This document shows positions 37,239 through 47,294 of a DNA stretch of 64,000 nt, in pieces. The position numbers and the translations under genes were made by a program. The number at the start of each line of letters is the position of its first letter. The first letter of the stretch is position 1. This DNA comes from Vibrio fortis (GTDB lineage Bacteria; Pseudomonadota; Gammaproteobacteria; Enterobacterales; Vibrionaceae): positions 230,212 to 294,211 of the forward strand of contig NZ_JFFR01000023.1 of NCBI RefSeq assembly GCF_000695685.1. Reading direction: 5' to 3'. The notes beneath the pieces were generated by a model. It saw nothing but the letters and a program-made list of their open reading frames with translations. It searched no databases and had not been told where the DNA came from.

Positions 37239-38489
37239 ATGTTTAAGGCATTGGCTTGGAGTTGCTTGTTACTTATTAGTATCGGAGTACAGGCGGCAAC
37301 AGAGTCCTCAATTCGACTCTTGGATAACCGCTTTAGAGTAGATCCAAGTATTGAACAGATTACATTTGTTATCTATCGAGCCGACAATTCTCAACCTGTA
37401 GTATTGGTGCGTCCGGATGGTAAAAAATACTATTCGTGGCGCAACGCAGACAATGTTCGTTGGTACCAAGAGTCATCGATGGACATTGTTTCTATTGATC
37501 ACCCTATGCCGGGGCCTTGGCAGGCAGTAGGGAAAGTCTCCCCGAAGAACAACATTAAGTTGCTGTCTCACCTGGTGCTTGATGCAAAGCAGTTCCCAGA
37601 CAAACTCTATCAAACCGAGGTTCTGAAATTCACGGCTCGTCTGACTTCCGATGGCAAACCTCTAGTGCTTCGTGATTTTCTGGATAGGGTTAACCTCAAG
37701 GTGACATTTACCAAATACATTGAAAACGAAGATGCCTTGGTTCGAGAAGCTCGCCCTGTGCCAGTCATCATGGGTGAATTTGCCGATAACGGTGAAGACC
37801 TTGATGAGAAAGCAGGTGATGGCGTGTTCACTGTTGCATTACCGATTGATATTGAACCGGGTAAGTATCGCGCTCGAATCACATCTGGAAACGGGGTATT
37901 CCTTCGAGCTCAGGAGCAGCAAGTCCTTGTTTATCCGTCACCAATCTCAACCACATTTATTCAGTCTCGCAAAGAGGGATCGCCTCACACGATTATTGTA
38001 TCCGGCGAACAGGGCATGATTGCACCAAGCTCGTTGGCCACTCATGTCGAGCACACTGCGCCAGACGAGTATGTCTCTTATCAGCAAGGACAAGCCGCGA
38101 CTGACGGTATGAAGGTTTCGATGGAGGTTCCTTACGTTGGTGAACTGGGAATTTACTCTTGGTCTGGACGTGTATTTGCAACAGACGCTTCAAGCCAACG
38201 TGCGCTGATGTTCCCAATCAAACAACAAACTTACAGTGTTGTTGAAGATATCGATTTAGCGGAGTCTCGTCGCCTACAGGAAGAGGCTTTAGCTGAGCAA
38301 AAACGTATTGCTGCTGAGCAGTTGTTGTTGAAGCAGCGCGAAGAAGAGCGGCAACGCAGCATGATTATTATCGGTGTTGGTAATGTTGTGGCTATTCTAC
38401 TTGGCCTTCTGATCTGGTTTGTCGTTCGTAAAATTAGAGCCAAGAAGCAAGCGCAACCTGAGATGCAGTTATCTGTACCTAAGTCTTAG
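37239..38489 (+). CDS. TIGR03503 family envelope protein
   Basis: A 416-residue protein with an N-terminal signal peptide (ALAWSCLLLISIGVQA) and a C-terminal membrane segment near residue 377 (MIIIGVGNVVAILLGLLIWFV) followed by a basic tail. The periplasmic part begins RLLDNRFRVDPSIEQITFVIYR and carries an immunoglobulin-like region. This organisation fits the TIGR03503 family of gammaproteobacteria. A Gln/Glu/Arg-rich helix (about 345-375) precedes the membrane segment. It is nine bases after dnaQ and likely co-transcribed; no function is known. Confidence 0.78.
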   Translation: MFKALAWSCLLLISIGVQAATESSIRLLDNRFRVDPSIEQITFVIYRADNSQPVVLVRPDGKKYYSWRNADNVRWYQESSMDIVSIDHPMPGPWQAVGKVSPKNNIKLLSHLVLDAKQFPDKLYQTEVLKFTARLTSDGKPLVLRDFLDRVNLKVTFTKYIENEDALVREARPVPVIMGEFADNGEDLDEKAGDGVFTVALPIDIEPGKYRARITSGNGVFLRAQEQQVLVYPSPISTTFIQSRKEGSPHTIIVSGEQGMIAPSSLATHVEHTAPDEYVSYQQGQAATDGMKVSMEVPYVGELGIYSWSGRVFATDASSQRALMFPIKQQTYSVVEDIDLAESRRLQEEALAEQKRIAAEQLLLKQREEERQRSMIIIGVGNVVAILLGLLIWFVVRKIRAKKQAQPEMQLSVPKS

Positions 38490-38661
38490 TTTGTATAAGC
38501 CTAAAACCGCTTTGTGGTGTTATTGCTGCAACAAGATGGCGTGGTGATGATTGCAGCTATTGGGTGGCTTCTGTTTGTTAGCGCTCAAACCAGTTGAGCT
38601 GGTGGGGAATTCCAAGCTGATTAATACCTCCTCTGATAGCTCTTCAATGTGCCAAAATTAA

Positions 38662-38694
38662 GTATAAAAAAACGGGACTCAATGAGTCCCGTTT
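38662..38694 (-). terminator. Terminator downstream of fadE
   Basis: AAACGGGACT (38670-38679) pairs with AGTCCCGTTT (38685-38694). Read on the minus strand it is followed by a run of about seven T residues, 40 bases past the fadE stop. The rest of 38490-38661 shows no gene. Confidence 0.9.
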
Positions 38695-38734
38695 CGCTTC
38701 TAATATCAACTGTGCTAACTAAGCAACATTAACC

Positions 38735-41185
38735 CTATGCAACGTTATCAATCGATGTCTCTGGGTACTGAGGCTTTGCTGCTAGCTCCTCAGGAGCGAA
38801 GTCATCAACGTTGATAGTGTACAGACGATGTTCTTCAGCACTCTTCAGTAGAGCCGCCTCTTCGTTAGTTAAGATACCTTTGTCTAAACCAATCTCAGCC
38901 ACTAGGTCTAAGCGTAGGAATGGACGTCGCTGACTCGTTTCTTTACACACTTTATCAAACAACGGTTCAGCCTCTAGAATCACTTCTAGTGCACGCTCAA
39001 TCTTACCGACCGCGTTGTGTTCAGTTGGTGCAAGGAATTGTCCGCGACCAAGGCGAGAGCGAGTTGCGCTTGGAGTTTGGATGATTTGAGCCACTTGGCT
39101 ATCTAGCTTGTCACTTGGAGCACGGCGAATACGGCCAAATGGCAACAAGATAACACGCAGTAGACGACCGACAACTGGGTTAGGGAAGTTCGCTAGGAAC
39201 TCATCAATAGCAACTTCTGTTTGACGAAGGCTGTCTTGCATACCCCAGTGAACCAAAGCCAGATCTTCTTTATTGCTTCCTTCACTTTCAAAGCGTTTTA
39301 GAGTCGCTGAGCCAAGGTATAGCTGACTCAAAATGTCACCTAGACGAGCAGATAAACGCTCTCTACGTTTCAGTGAACCACCCAGTACCGCCATCGAGAT
39401 ATCAGACAGAAGTGCTAAGTTGGCACTGTAGCGATTCAGTTGCTGGTAGTAACGCTTAGTATCTTTATCTAATGGTGTGCTTGAACCGCGACCATCAGTC
39501 AAACCAAACCATAGGCTGCGTACTAGGTTACTCATAGTGAAGCTAACATGCCCTGCCAGTGCGCTATCGAACTTATCGAGTGCATCACTGCTTTCAGAGT
39601 AGGCGGCATTCATCTCTTCCAGTACATAAGGATGACAACGGATAGCACCTTGACCATAGATGATCATAGAGCGAGTTAGGATGTTGGCACCTTCTACGGT
39701 GATCGCAATTGGCGAACCTTGGTAACCACGAGCTAAGAAGTTCGATGGGCCTAAGCAGATGCCTTTACCGCCTACGATGTCCATTGCATCAATGATGCTG
39801 CGTTGGCCACGGTGAGTACAGTGGTACTTAACGATAGCTGAGATAACCGAAGGCTTTTCACCTAGGTCGATACCTGCAACGGTTAGGTTGCTTGCTGCAT
39901 CCATGACGTAGGCGTTACCCGCCAAGCGTGCCAACGGCTCTTCGACACCTTCCATACGACCTATAGGTTGTTTGAATTGGCGACGGATACGTGCATAAGC
40001 ACCGGTTGCTAGAGCTGCCGTTTTCAGGCCACCTGTTGAGTTTGACGGTAGTGTGATGCCACGTCCCACCGAAAGACACTCAACCAGCATACGCCAGCCT
40101 TGGCCTGCCATTTTCTGTCCACCAATGATGAAATCCATTGGAACGAACAGGTCTTGAGCTTGAGTTGGTCCATTCTGGAATGGAACGTTCAATGGGAAGT
40201 GACGATTACCAATCTCAACACCTGGAAGGTCGGTTGGGATAAGTGCACAGGTAATGCCAAGGTCTTGTGTGTCACCGAGCAAGCCGTCAGGGTCGCGCAG
40301 TTTGAATGCTAAGCCAAGAACTGTTGCCACAGGTGCTAGAGTGATGTAGCGCTTGTTCCATGTTAGGCGCATACCCAGTACTTCTTCACCTTGCCATTCC
40401 CCTTTGCATACGATGCCGTAATCAGGAATTGAGCCAGCGTCTGAACCTGCCTCTGGGCTAGTCAGGGCGAAACAAGGGATCTCTTTACCTTCCGCTAGGC
40501 GAGGTAAGTAGTGATTCTTTTGCTCTTCAGTACCATAGTGCTGTAGCAATTCACCCGGACCTAAAGAGTTAGGTACGCCTACGGTTGATGATAGAACGCT
40601 AGAAACACCAGTCAGCTTTTGTAGTACCAGTGATTGTGCGTAAGCTGAGAACTCTAAGCCACCGTATTTCTTCTTGATGATCATCGCGAAGAATTTTTCA
40701 TCTTTCAGATATTGCCAAACTTCCGGTGGCAGATCTGCAAGCTCATGCGTGACTTGGTAATCACTCACCATCTCACACACAGTATTTACTGGGCCGTCTA
40801 AGAAAGCTTGTTCTTCTGCGGATAGTTTAGGGTCTGCGATATTCTGCAGCTTCTTCCAATCTGGTTTGCCTTTAAACAGCTCTGCTTCCCACCAAACTGT
40901 ACCCGCTTCCAGTGCCTCTTTTTCTGTTTGAGACATCGCTGGTAGCACTTTCTTAAAGACGGTCAGTGCTTTTTGGCTAATGAGTGTTTGTCTAATTGCT
41001 GGAATAGCAAAAATAGCGACAGCAAGTAGGTAGCTCAGCCAACCCGTCATGCCGACATCCGCGGCGAAGGTCAGAGCAAACATAGTGGCAGTTAATGCCA
41101 CGAGTGCACGAGTGATGGTGACTCGATGGTACAGGCAGACACTTAGTACGATGGTCATGCACAGTAGAGAGAGCAGTATGTTCAT
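38735..41185 (-). CDS. fadE: Acyl-CoA dehydrogenase FadE
   Basis: An 816-residue inner-membrane-associated flavoenzyme for the first step of fatty acid beta-oxidation. Two hydrophobic segments occupy the first 65 residues. The dehydrogenase core begins near residue 130. [20 protein letters not shown] near 245 is the FAD-binding signature, and [13 protein letters not shown] near 375 and [18 protein letters not shown] near 480 are also typical. Length agrees with E. coli FadE (814). A FadR-type operator overlaps its likely promoter. gmhA is divergent, as in E. coli. Confidence 0.96.
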   Translation of the reverse strand: MNILLSLLCMTIVLSVCLYHRVTITRALVALTATMFALTFAADVGMTGWLSYLLAVAIFAIPAIRQTLISQKALTVFKKVLPAMSQTEKEALEAGTVWWEAELFKGKPDWKKLQNIADPKLSAEEQAFLDGPVNTVCEMVSDYQVTHELADLPPEVWQYLKDEKFFAMIIKKKYGGLEFSAYAQSLVLQKLTGVSSVLSSTVGVPNSLGPGELLQHYGTEEQKNHYLPRLAEGKEIPCFALTSPEAGSDAGSIPDYGIVCKGEWQGEEVLGMRLTWNKRYITLAPVATVLGLAFKLRDPDGLLGDTQDLGITCALIPTDLPGVEIGNRHFPLNVPFQNGPTQAQDLFVPMDFIIGGQKMAGQGWRMLVECLSVGRGITLPSNSTGGLKTAALATGAYARIRRQFKQPIGRMEGVEEPLARLAGNAYVMDAASNLTVAGIDLGEKPSVISAIVKYHCTHRGQRSIIDAMDIVGGKGICLGPSNFLARGYQGSPIAITVEGANILTRSMIIYGQGAIRCHPYVLEEMNAAYSESSDALDKFDSALAGHVSFTMSNLVRSLWFGLTDGRGSSTPLDKDTKRYYQQLNRYSANLALLSDISMAVLGGSLKRRERLSARLGDILSQLYLGSATLKRFESEGSNKEDLALVHWGMQDSLRQTEVAIDEFLANFPNPVVGRLLRVILLPFGRIRRAPSDKLDSQVAQIIQTPSATRSRLGRGQFLAPTEHNAVGKIERALEVILEAEPLFDKVCKETSQRRPFLRLDLVAEIGLDKGILTNEEAALLKSAEEHRLYTINVDDFAPEELAAKPQYPETSIDNVA

Positions 41186-41511
41186 GATCGATTTCCTTTT
41201 CAGAGATCACTTATAGTTTTGATTTAGGTAAGAGGTCTAACCAGTTAAGTGTAAACAAAGTATTAAATATTTGTAAAACTCTAATTTGAGCAAAAAGTGA
41301 TCTCTGTAGAGTTAAAGTTCTAATTGTGAGAGGTGTGTGGTGAATAAATGTGCGAATTGAAACCAGAACAACAATAAAGGTGGCAATCTTTAGGCTTAAC
41401 TGTCGACACTCTTAAATGTTTGTGGGTAAACTCAAGTAAAAGGGGGAAACAACCTCCATTCTCATTTCGCGTATGCTTAAGTGACGCACATACATATAAG
41501 AGATAAGCCTT
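41186..41511. promoter_or_regulatory. fadE/gmhA divergent control region
   Basis: A 326-base gene-free stretch. The fadE side has, on the minus strand, -35 TAGACC (41234-41239) and -10 TATAAG (41210-41215) spaced by 18. The gmhA side has a TATAAG at 41495-41500 close to the start codon, with no clear -35. The middle (about 41250-41480) is AT-rich and shows nothing I can name. Confidence 0.5.
41229..41246 (-). promoter_or_regulatory. FadR-type operator of fadE
   Basis: On the minus strand this reads AACTGGTTAGACCTCTTA, a good match to the FadR consensus built on CTGGT, GACCT and TT. It overlaps the predicted -35 of fadE, a suitable position for repression relieved by long-chain acyl-CoA. Confidence 0.7.
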
Positions 41512-42087
41512 ATGTACCAAGACCTAATCAAAAGTGAATTAAACGAAGCTGCTGAGGTTCTGAACAAGTTTTTAAGTGATGATCACAACATCGCGCAAAT
41601 TGAAGCAGCCGCTAAGATGATTGCTGATTCTTTCAAACAAGAGGGTAAAGTACTTTCTTGTGGTAACGGTGGTTCACACTGTGACGCTATGCACTTTGCG
41701 GAAGAGCTAACAGGTCGCTACCGTGAAAACCGTCCAGGTTATGCAGGCATCGCTATTTCTGACCCAAGCCACCTTTCTTGCGTAAGCAACGACTTTGGTT
41801 ACGATTTCGTTTTCTCTCGCTACGTTGAAGCGGTTGGCCGTAAGGGGGACGTGTTATTCGGTCTATCAACATCTGGTAACTCAGGAAACATCCTGAAAGC
41901 AATTGAAGCAGCGCAAGCGAAAGGCATGAAGACAATTGCTTTAACGGGTAAAGATGGCGGTAAAATGGCAGGCTGCGCGGATATTGAAATCCGAGTTCCG
42001 CACTTTGGCTACGCTGACCGTATCCAGGAAATTCATATCAAGATTATTCACATCATCATTCAACTTGTTGAAAAAGAGATGGAATAA
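41512..42087 (+). CDS. gmhA: Sedoheptulose 7-phosphate isomerase
   Basis: A 191-residue SIS-domain enzyme that converts sedoheptulose 7-phosphate to D-glycero-D-manno-heptose 7-phosphate, the first step towards the heptoses of the LPS inner core. [25 protein letters not shown], split around residue 55, and [18 protein letters not shown] near 118 are the phosphate-binding loops. The C-terminal [19 protein letters not shown] holds the metal-site residues. Its order with fadE and yafJ is conserved with E. coli. Confidence 0.97.
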   Translation: MYQDLIKSELNEAAEVLNKFLSDDHNIAQIEAAAKMIADSFKQEGKVLSCGNGGSHCDAMHFAEELTGRYRENRPGYAGIAISDPSHLSCVSNDFGYDFVFSRYVEAVGRKGDVLFGLSTSGNSGNILKAIEAAQAKGMKTIALTGKDGGKMAGCADIEIRVPHFGYADRIQEIHIKIIHIIIQLVEKEME

Positions 42088-42102
42088 AAAGTAACAATAG
42101 AT

Positions 42103-42126
42103 TGGAGCTCTTTAAGTTGAGCTCCA
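42103..42126. repeat. Inverted repeat between gmhA and yafJ
   Basis: TGGAGCTC (42103-42110) pairs with GAGCTCCA (42119-42126). TGTTTGG follows, a poor T-run, so it is at most a weak terminator. Confidence 0.5.
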
Positions 42127-42156
42127 TGTTTGGTTGAAGAGGGAGTAGGTTTAACC

Positions 42157-43002
42157 ATGTGTGAATTGCTCGGCATGAGCGCTAATGTGCCAACGGATAT
42201 TTGTTTTAGTTTTACTGGCTTGATGCAACGTGGCGGTAAAACTGGCCCACACCGAGATGGTTGGGGCATTACCTTCTATGAAGGAAAAGGCTTTCGTACT
42301 TTTAAGGATCCGAATCCAAGCTGCGAGTCAAAGATCGCAGAGCTGGTTCAAAACTATCCAATTAAAAGCTGTGCTGTTGTCAGTCATATCCGTCAAGCAA
42401 ATCGTGGTGGTGTTAACCTAGAAAATACTCATCCTTTTACTCGCGAGTTATGGGGTAAGTACTGGACCTTTGCTCACAATGGTCAGTTAACCGACTATGA
42501 TGACCTTGAAAGCGGCCGTTTTCGCCCGGTTGGTCAGACAGACAGTGAGCTATCGTTTTGCTGGCTACTTAAGCAGTTAGAAGACCGTTTTCCTGAGCCT
42601 CCTCAAGATATGATGGGGATGTTCCGCTTTGTTGCTGAGTGCTGTGACAAGCTGCGTGAAAAGGGCGTATTCAATATGCTGCTGAGTGATGGCGAGTATG
42701 TGATGACGTACTGTACCAATCACCTTTACTGGATCACACGACGCGCTCCGTTTGGTAAAGCGAGCCTGATTGATGAAGATGTAGAGATCAATTTTCAGGA
42801 AGAGACCACGCCGAATGATGTTGTGAGTGTGGTAGCAACACAGCCATTAACGGACAACGAAGAGTGGGCGCGAATGAAACCAGGCGAGTTTGCACTGTTC
42901 CATTTCGGTGAGTTGATTGAGTCTAACCATCAAGCTTTAGCTGATGTGGCTTACGCTCCTAAAAAGGTGGCGAGCCAAGCTCCAACCGAACCCTTAGAGT
43001 AA
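42157..43002 (+). CDS. yafJ: Class II glutamine amidotransferase YafJ
   Basis: A 281-residue protein with an N-terminal nucleophile amidohydrolase domain. After removal of Met1 the catalytic cysteine of MCELLGMS is exposed. RDGWGITFYEG near residue 35, VVSHIRQANRGG near 80 and the FAHNGQLTDY motif near 108 are glutaminase signatures. No synthase domain is fused, so it either releases ammonia for an unknown partner or acts as a hydrolase. ATG 42157 is chosen because the cysteine must follow Met1. The gmhA linkage is conserved with E. coli. Confidence 0.93.
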   Translation: MCELLGMSANVPTDICFSFTGLMQRGGKTGPHRDGWGITFYEGKGFRTFKDPNPSCESKIAELVQNYPIKSCAVVSHIRQANRGGVNLENTHPFTRELWGKYWTFAHNGQLTDYDDLESGRFRPVGQTDSELSFCWLLKQLEDRFPEPPQDMMGMFRFVAECCDKLREKGVFNMLLSDGEYVMTYCTNHLYWITRRAPFGKASLIDEDVEINFQEETTPNDVVSVVATQPLTDNEEWARMKPGEFALFHFGELIESNHQALADVAYAPKKVASQAPTEPLE

Positions 43003-43026
43003 GCGTTATACTAAGCTCAAAACAAT

Positions 43027-43050
43027 AAAGGCCGCAATGCGGCCTTTTTA
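43027..43050. terminator. Bidirectional terminator between yafJ and purN
   Basis: AAAGGCCGC (43027-43035) pairs with GCGGCCTTT (43039-43047) followed by TTA. It lies between convergent genes. Confidence 0.88.
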
Positions 43051-43078
43051 GTATTGTTTATTGGCTATAAACACGTTT

Positions 43079-43735
43079 CTAGTCTTGTGCGTAGCCATGT
43101 TTGCCAAGCGTGTTTCCATCGAGCTCAGCACAACCCTCTTTCATCACTAATCTATCATCACAGAACCACTGACACACCAATGGGTAGATTTGGTGCTCTT
43201 GTGTCAGTACTCGGCTTGCCAATTCGTCAGCATCGTCTTCTGCAAAAACAGGCACCTTAGCTTGTAAGATCACTGGTCCACCGTCTAGCTCTTCCGTGAC
43301 AAAGTGAACACTGGTTCCGTGCTCTTTGTCTTTGGCATCAATGGCTCTTTGGTGTGTGTGCAGCCCTGGATACTTCGGCAGTAGTGAAGGGTGAATGTTG
43401 ATCATTTTTCCTAAGTAATGACGAACAAAATCAGCACTCAGAATACGCATATAGCCAGCGAGAACAATTAAGTCAGGTTGATAGGCATCGATCTGTTGCA
43501 TTAGCTCGCGATCGAACGCTTCTCTTGATTCGAATGATTTTGGATCAAGAGAGTGTGCTGGGACTTCTGAAGTACGTGCACGCTCTAAGCCATATGCCTC
43601 TGCTTTATTTGAGAAAACAGCTTTGATAGAAGCATTAATGTGCTGGTTCTGACAAGCATCAAGGATTGCTTGGAGGTTGCTTCCGCTTCCGGAGATCAAA
43701 ACGACGATGTTTTTCTGAGGGGCATTATTTTTCAT
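43079..43735 (-). CDS. purN: Phosphoribosylglycinamide formyltransferase 1
   Basis: A 218-residue enzyme that formylates GAR with 10-formyltetrahydrofolate in purine synthesis. VLISGSGSNLQAI near residue 12 binds the phosphate. NIHPSLLPKYPGLHTH holds the catalytic Asn113 and His115, and ELDGGPVI places the catalytic aspartate at residue 151. It follows purM with a 129-base gap containing a hairpin, as part of the purMN unit. Confidence 0.97.
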   Translation of the reverse strand: MKNNAPQKNIVVLISGSGSNLQAILDACQNQHINASIKAVFSNKAEAYGLERARTSEVPAHSLDPKSFESREAFDRELMQQIDAYQPDLIVLAGYMRILSADFVRHYLGKMINIHPSLLPKYPGLHTHQRAIDAKDKEHGTSVHFVTEELDGGPVILQAKVPVFAEDDADELASRVLTQEHQIYPLVCQWFCDDRLVMKEGCAELDGNTLGKHGYAQD

Positions 43736-43812
43736 AGAGGTATCAAACGCGATGAGTGAGAGTAAATAACAATTTACCTACATATTTTAAGGTTTTCTGG
43801 GGCGTAAATAGC

Positions 43813-43839
43813 AGAATGAGGACCTAAAGTCCTCATTCT
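43813..43839 (-). terminator. Hairpin between purM and purN
   Basis: GAATGAGGAC pairs with GTCCTCATTC around CTAAA. The T-run is poor in both directions, so it may attenuate rather than end transcription. Confidence 0.5.
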
Positions 43840-43864
43840 TAATCGTGCGAGTTAGCAATCAAGC

Positions 43865-44905
43865 TTAGTTGATTTCAACTTGCTCTTCACCTTCAGCGGC
43901 TTGTGCGATTTCACCAATCACCCAAGCGTTCTCGCCTTCAGCTTTTAGCAGCTCAACAGCCGCTTCAGCTTGCTCTTTTGGAAGAGCAACGACTAGGCCA
44001 ACACCACAGTTGAAAGTGCGGTACATTTCAAATGTCTCCACGTTACCTTTCTCTTGTAGCCAGTTGAAGATAGCTGGCCATTCCCAGCTGTTGCCGTCGA
44101 TGACTGCCTTTGTTCCTTCTGGAAGTACGCGTGGGATGTTTTCCCAGAAACCACCACCTGTGATGTGCGAGATAGCATGAATATCATGCTCTGCAATCAT
44201 CTTAAGTGCTGACTTGATGTAAATCTTAGTTGGTTCTAGTAGGTGTTCACCAATGGTGCGACCTTCTAGCTCTTCGTTCTTATCTGCACCAGATACTTCT
44301 AGTACTTTACGAATCAAAGAGTAACCATTTGAATGTGGGCCGCTTGAGCCTACAGCGATAAGCGCATCACCCGCCGCAACTTTAGTGCCGTCGATGATGT
44401 CTGCTTTTTCAACAACACCAACACAGAAACCAGCTACGTCGTAGTCTTCGCCTTCGTACATGCCAGGCATTTCAGCAGTTTCACCACCGATAAGCGCACA
44501 GCCTGATTGCACACAACCTTCAGCGATACCAGAAACTACGTCTGCTGCGGTATCAACGTCTAGTTTGCCTGTTGCGTAGTAGTCTAGGAAGAATAGAGGT
44601 TCTGCACCTTGAACGATAAGGTCGTTCACACACATTGCCACTAGGTCGATACCTATGGTGTCGTGTTTTTTCATATCCAAAGCAAGGCGAAGCTTAGTAC
44701 CTACACCATCTGTACCTGAAACCAGTACAGGCTCTTTGTATTTAGTTGGTAGTTCACATAGGGCGCCAAAGCCACCAATGCCACCCATTACTTCTGGGCG
44801 ACGAGTGCGTTTTACAGCACCTTTAATACGATCTACTAGTGCGTTACCTGCATCGATATCAACACCAGCGTCTTTGTAGCTTAGAGAAGAATTATTACCG
44901 CTCAC
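43865..44905 (-). CDS. purM: Phosphoribosylformylglycinamidine cyclo-ligase (AIR synthetase)
   Basis: A 346-residue ATP-dependent enzyme that closes the imidazole ring of AIR in purine synthesis. [18 protein letters not shown] begins the protein, and [12 protein letters not shown] near residue 67 is the ATP-binding glycine-rich motif. [11 protein letters not shown] near 142 and [16 protein letters not shown] near 250 are standard. Length matches E. coli (345). A PurR-type operator overlaps its predicted -35. upp is divergent, as in E. coli. Confidence 0.98.
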   Translation of the reverse strand: MSGNNSSLSYKDAGVDIDAGNALVDRIKGAVKRTRRPEVMGGIGGFGALCELPTKYKEPVLVSGTDGVGTKLRLALDMKKHDTIGIDLVAMCVNDLIVQGAEPLFFLDYYATGKLDVDTAADVVSGIAEGCVQSGCALIGGETAEMPGMYEGEDYDVAGFCVGVVEKADIIDGTKVAAGDALIAVGSSGPHSNGYSLIRKVLEVSGADKNEELEGRTIGEHLLEPTKIYIKSALKMIAEHDIHAISHITGGGFWENIPRVLPEGTKAVIDGNSWEWPAIFNWLQEKGNVETFEMYRTFNCGVGLVVALPKEQAEAAVELLKAEGENAWVIGEIAQAAEGEEQVEIN

Positions 44906-44946
44906 GGGATAGTCCTCGGTCTTAAGTTGGATGTGAAAACGGCGCT

Positions 44947-44976
44947 ATTCTAACAGGGCTTGCTAAATAAGAGCAA
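44947..44976 (-). promoter_or_regulatory. purM promoter
   Basis: On the minus strand TTGCTC (44971-44976) and TAGAAT (44947-44952) are spaced by 18 bases. The -35 lies inside the PurR box, which fits repression. Confidence 0.55.
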
Positions 44977-44986
44977 ACGTTTGCGT
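44971..44986. promoter_or_regulatory. PurR operator between purM and upp
   Basis: GAGCAAACGTTTGCGT holds the palindromic core GCAAACGTTTGC of the PurR consensus. It overlaps the purM -35 and lies about 50 bases before the upp -10, so purM is the more likely target. Confidence 0.85.
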
Positions 44987-45032
44987 GATTTTTTTGCCAA
45001 ATAAACATACTGAAAATGTGATAAAAACGATG

Positions 45033-45038
45033 TATAAT
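45033..45038 (+). promoter_or_regulatory. -10 element of the upp promoter
   Basis: A perfect TATAAT lies 35 bases before the upp start. The -35 region (CTGAAA, 45010-45015) is weak. Confidence 0.55.
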
Positions 45039-45072
45039 CTGTGGGTTTATTTAAATATTGCCGGAGTTGGAA

Positions 45073-45699
45073 ATGAAAGTTGTTGAAGTAAAACACCCGC
45101 TAGTTAAGCACAAGATTGGCCTGATGCGTGAAGGCGAAATCAGCACGAAGCGTTTTCGTGAACTAGCAACAGAGGTGGGTAGCCTTCTAACATATGAAGC
45201 GACAGCAGATTTCGAAACTGAGCGTGTAGAGATCAACGGCTGGAATGGTCCAGTAGAAGTTGACCAAATTAAAGGTAAGAAAGTAACAGTTGTGCCAATC
45301 CTACGTGCTGGTCTTGGCATGATGGACGGTGTACTAGAGCATATTCCAAGTGCACGTATCAGTGTAGTTGGTATCTACCGTGATGAAGAAACACTTGAGC
45401 CTGTGCCATACTTCAACAAGCTAGCGTCTAACATCGATGAGCGTATTGCTCTTGTTGTTGACCCAATGCTAGCAACGGGTGGCTCAATGATCGCAACTAT
45501 CGATCTTATGAAAGAGAAAGGTTGTAAGCACTTTAAGATTCTTGTTCTTGTAGCTGCGCCAGAAGGTATTGCAGCACTTGAGAAAGCACACCCAGATGTA
45601 GAGCTTTACACTGCGGCAATCGATAAGAAGCTAAATGACAAGGGCTACATTGTTCCTGGTCTAGGTGATGCTGGCGATAAGATCTTCGGTACTAAGTAA
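45073..45699 (+). CDS. upp: Uracil phosphoribosyltransferase
   Basis: A 208-residue enzyme that makes UMP from uracil and PRPP, the main uracil salvage step. [17 protein letters not shown] begins the protein, [13 protein letters not shown] near residue 76 is conserved, and the PRPP loop is [15 protein letters not shown] near 130. The C-terminal [17 protein letters not shown] is the uracil-binding end. ATG 45073 aligns with the family. The uracil permease gene uraA lies immediately downstream but in the opposite orientation, unlike the co-directional pair in E. coli. Confidence 0.98.
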   Translation: MKVVEVKHPLVKHKIGLMREGEISTKRFRELATEVGSLLTYEATADFETERVEINGWNGPVEVDQIKGKKVTVVPILRAGLGMMDGVLEHIPSARISVVGIYRDEETLEPVPYFNKLASNIDERIALVVDPMLATGGSMIATIDLMKEKGCKHFKILVLVAAPEGIAALEKAHPDVELYTAAIDKKLNDKGYIVPGLGDAGDKIFGTK

Positions 45700-45737
45700 T
45701 TCGGTTGGTTGTAGCGATATTTGCTATGACCAACAAT

Positions 45738-45776
45738 GAAAAAAGGGAGCGTATCATCCGATACGCTCCCTTTTTG
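45738..45776. terminator. Bidirectional terminator between upp and uraA
   Basis: AAAGGGAGCGTAT pairs with ATACGCTCCCTTT around a short loop. A-runs and T-runs flank both sides, as expected between convergent genes. Confidence 0.93.
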
Positions 45777-45787
45777 TTTGTTCTCGA

Positions 45788-47026
45788 TTACTTGATTTGC
45801 GCAGTGTCTACAGAGTGGTTCTCACCTAGCTCTTCTGGCAATACAAGGTTTAGTAGGATTGCTACGATACCACACAAACTCACGCCCTGAAGGCTGAAAT
45901 CGCCGATACCAAAAGCCATGCCGCCGATACCAAATACCAGTGTCACACCGACGATCACTAGGTTGCGTGATTTGTGCAGGTCTACTTGGTTTTTGATAAG
46001 CGTATTTAGGCCAACTGTTGCAATAGAACCAAACAGTAGAATCATAATACCGCCCATAACTGGAACCGGGATAGTTTGCAGCAAGGCACCTAGCTTACCA
46101 ACCAATGCAAGCACGATAGCGGTGACCGCAGCCCAAGTCATGATTACTGGGTTGAAGGCTTTCGTTAGCATCACTGCACCCGTTACTTCACTGTAAGTTG
46201 TGTTTGGTGGCGCGCCCAGCATAGAAGCAGCAATCGTTGCCACGCCGTCACCGGTAATGGTGCGGTGTAGCCCCGGTTTTTTAAGGTAGTCTTTACCCGT
46301 TACGTTCGAAATGGCCAGCATGTCGCCAACGTGTTCAACGGCAGGTGCGATAGCAACGAACACCATGAAGAAGATTGCATTGATGTTGAACTCTGGCGCC
46401 ACAAAGTTAGGCATAGCTAACCAAGAGGCTTGAGCTACCGGAGTAAAGTCGACCGCGCCGTAGACTAGGCTTGTGACGTAACCCGCTACGATACCACCAA
46501 ATATTGGCAGCAGCTTTAAGAAGCCTTTGGCGAATACGCTAATAATGATGGTAACAATCAGTGAAATCGCTGAGATCCAAAGAGCCGCATCGGCATCCAC
46601 CAGCTGTACTGCGCCGTCTCCAGTTTTACCCAGTGCCATGTTAACTGCCACTGGTGCTAAACCAAGACCAATAACCATGATAACCGGACCAACTACCACT
46701 GGTGGTAATAGCTTATGGATAAAACCAACGCCGCGAACTTTAATTAGGCCACCCATCAGCACATAGACCACACCTGCTGCCATTAGGCCACCCATTGTGG
46801 CACCTATGCCCCAAGTTTGTACGCCAAACATGATCGGTGCGATAAACGCGAAAGAAGAGGCTAAGAAAATTGGAACCGAACGGCGAGTGATGACTTGGAA
46901 GAGGAGAGTACCAATACCAGCACCGAACAGTGCAACATTGGGATCTAAACCGGTAAGTAGGGGGACTAATACCAGTGCACCAAAGGCGACAAAGAGCATT
47001 TGCGCACCTTGCAAAGCATTTTTCAT
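45788..47026 (-). CDS. uraA: Uracil:proton symporter UraA (NCS2 family)
   Basis: A 412-residue inner-membrane permease with 14 predicted membrane segments. GAQMLFVAFGALVLVPLLTG begins the first segment, and FVAIAPAVEHVGDMLAI near residue 240 contains the uracil-binding glutamate, with GDGVATIAASMLGAPPNTTY near 270 as the second NCS2 motif. ATG 47026 is preceded by AAGGA at a good distance. It delivers uracil to Upp, encoded next to it. A PurR-like palindrome lies in its promoter region. Confidence 0.96.
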   Translation of the reverse strand: MKNALQGAQMLFVAFGALVLVPLLTGLDPNVALFGAGIGTLLFQVITRRSVPIFLASSFAFIAPIMFGVQTWGIGATMGGLMAAGVVYVLMGGLIKVRGVGFIHKLLPPVVVGPVIMVIGLGLAPVAVNMALGKTGDGAVQLVDADAALWISAISLIVTIIISVFAKGFLKLLPIFGGIVAGYVTSLVYGAVDFTPVAQASWLAMPNFVAPEFNINAIFFMVFVAIAPAVEHVGDMLAISNVTGKDYLKKPGLHRTITGDGVATIAASMLGAPPNTTYSEVTGAVMLTKAFNPVIMTWAAVTAIVLALVGKLGALLQTIPVPVMGGIMILLFGSIATVGLNTLIKNQVDLHKSRNLVIVGVTLVFGIGGMAFGIGDFSLQGVSLCGIVAILLNLVLPEELGENHSVDTAQIK

Positions 47027-47072
47027 GATAGGTCCTTGAGCTAATCGTGAAGTAAAAAATAAAATTCGCGGG

Positions 47073-47099
47073 ATTTTATCACCTCGCAATCGATTGCTA
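47073..47099 (-). promoter_or_regulatory. PurR-like operator and -10 of uraA
   Basis: GCAATCGATTGC (47086-47097) matches the PurR core GCAANCGNTTNC. On the minus strand the extended -10 TGATAAAAT lies just downstream (TAAAAT at 47073-47078), so the palindrome would occupy the spacer. Confidence 0.6.
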
Positions 47100-47294
47100 T
47101 ATAGGTTATGTCAAATTTATCGCTCATTTGCCGAAAATATGTGCATTATCACTTAAGTCTTCACTAATTTTCCTTAATTGCTATATATCACCCCGATAAT
47201 TCTCGGTTATTCAATCGAGTATCTGCCATCGTCCTTGCCCAGTTACCCATAGTTGCTTATCATCAGGGCACAAGATTTTAAGACTAGGATCGAT

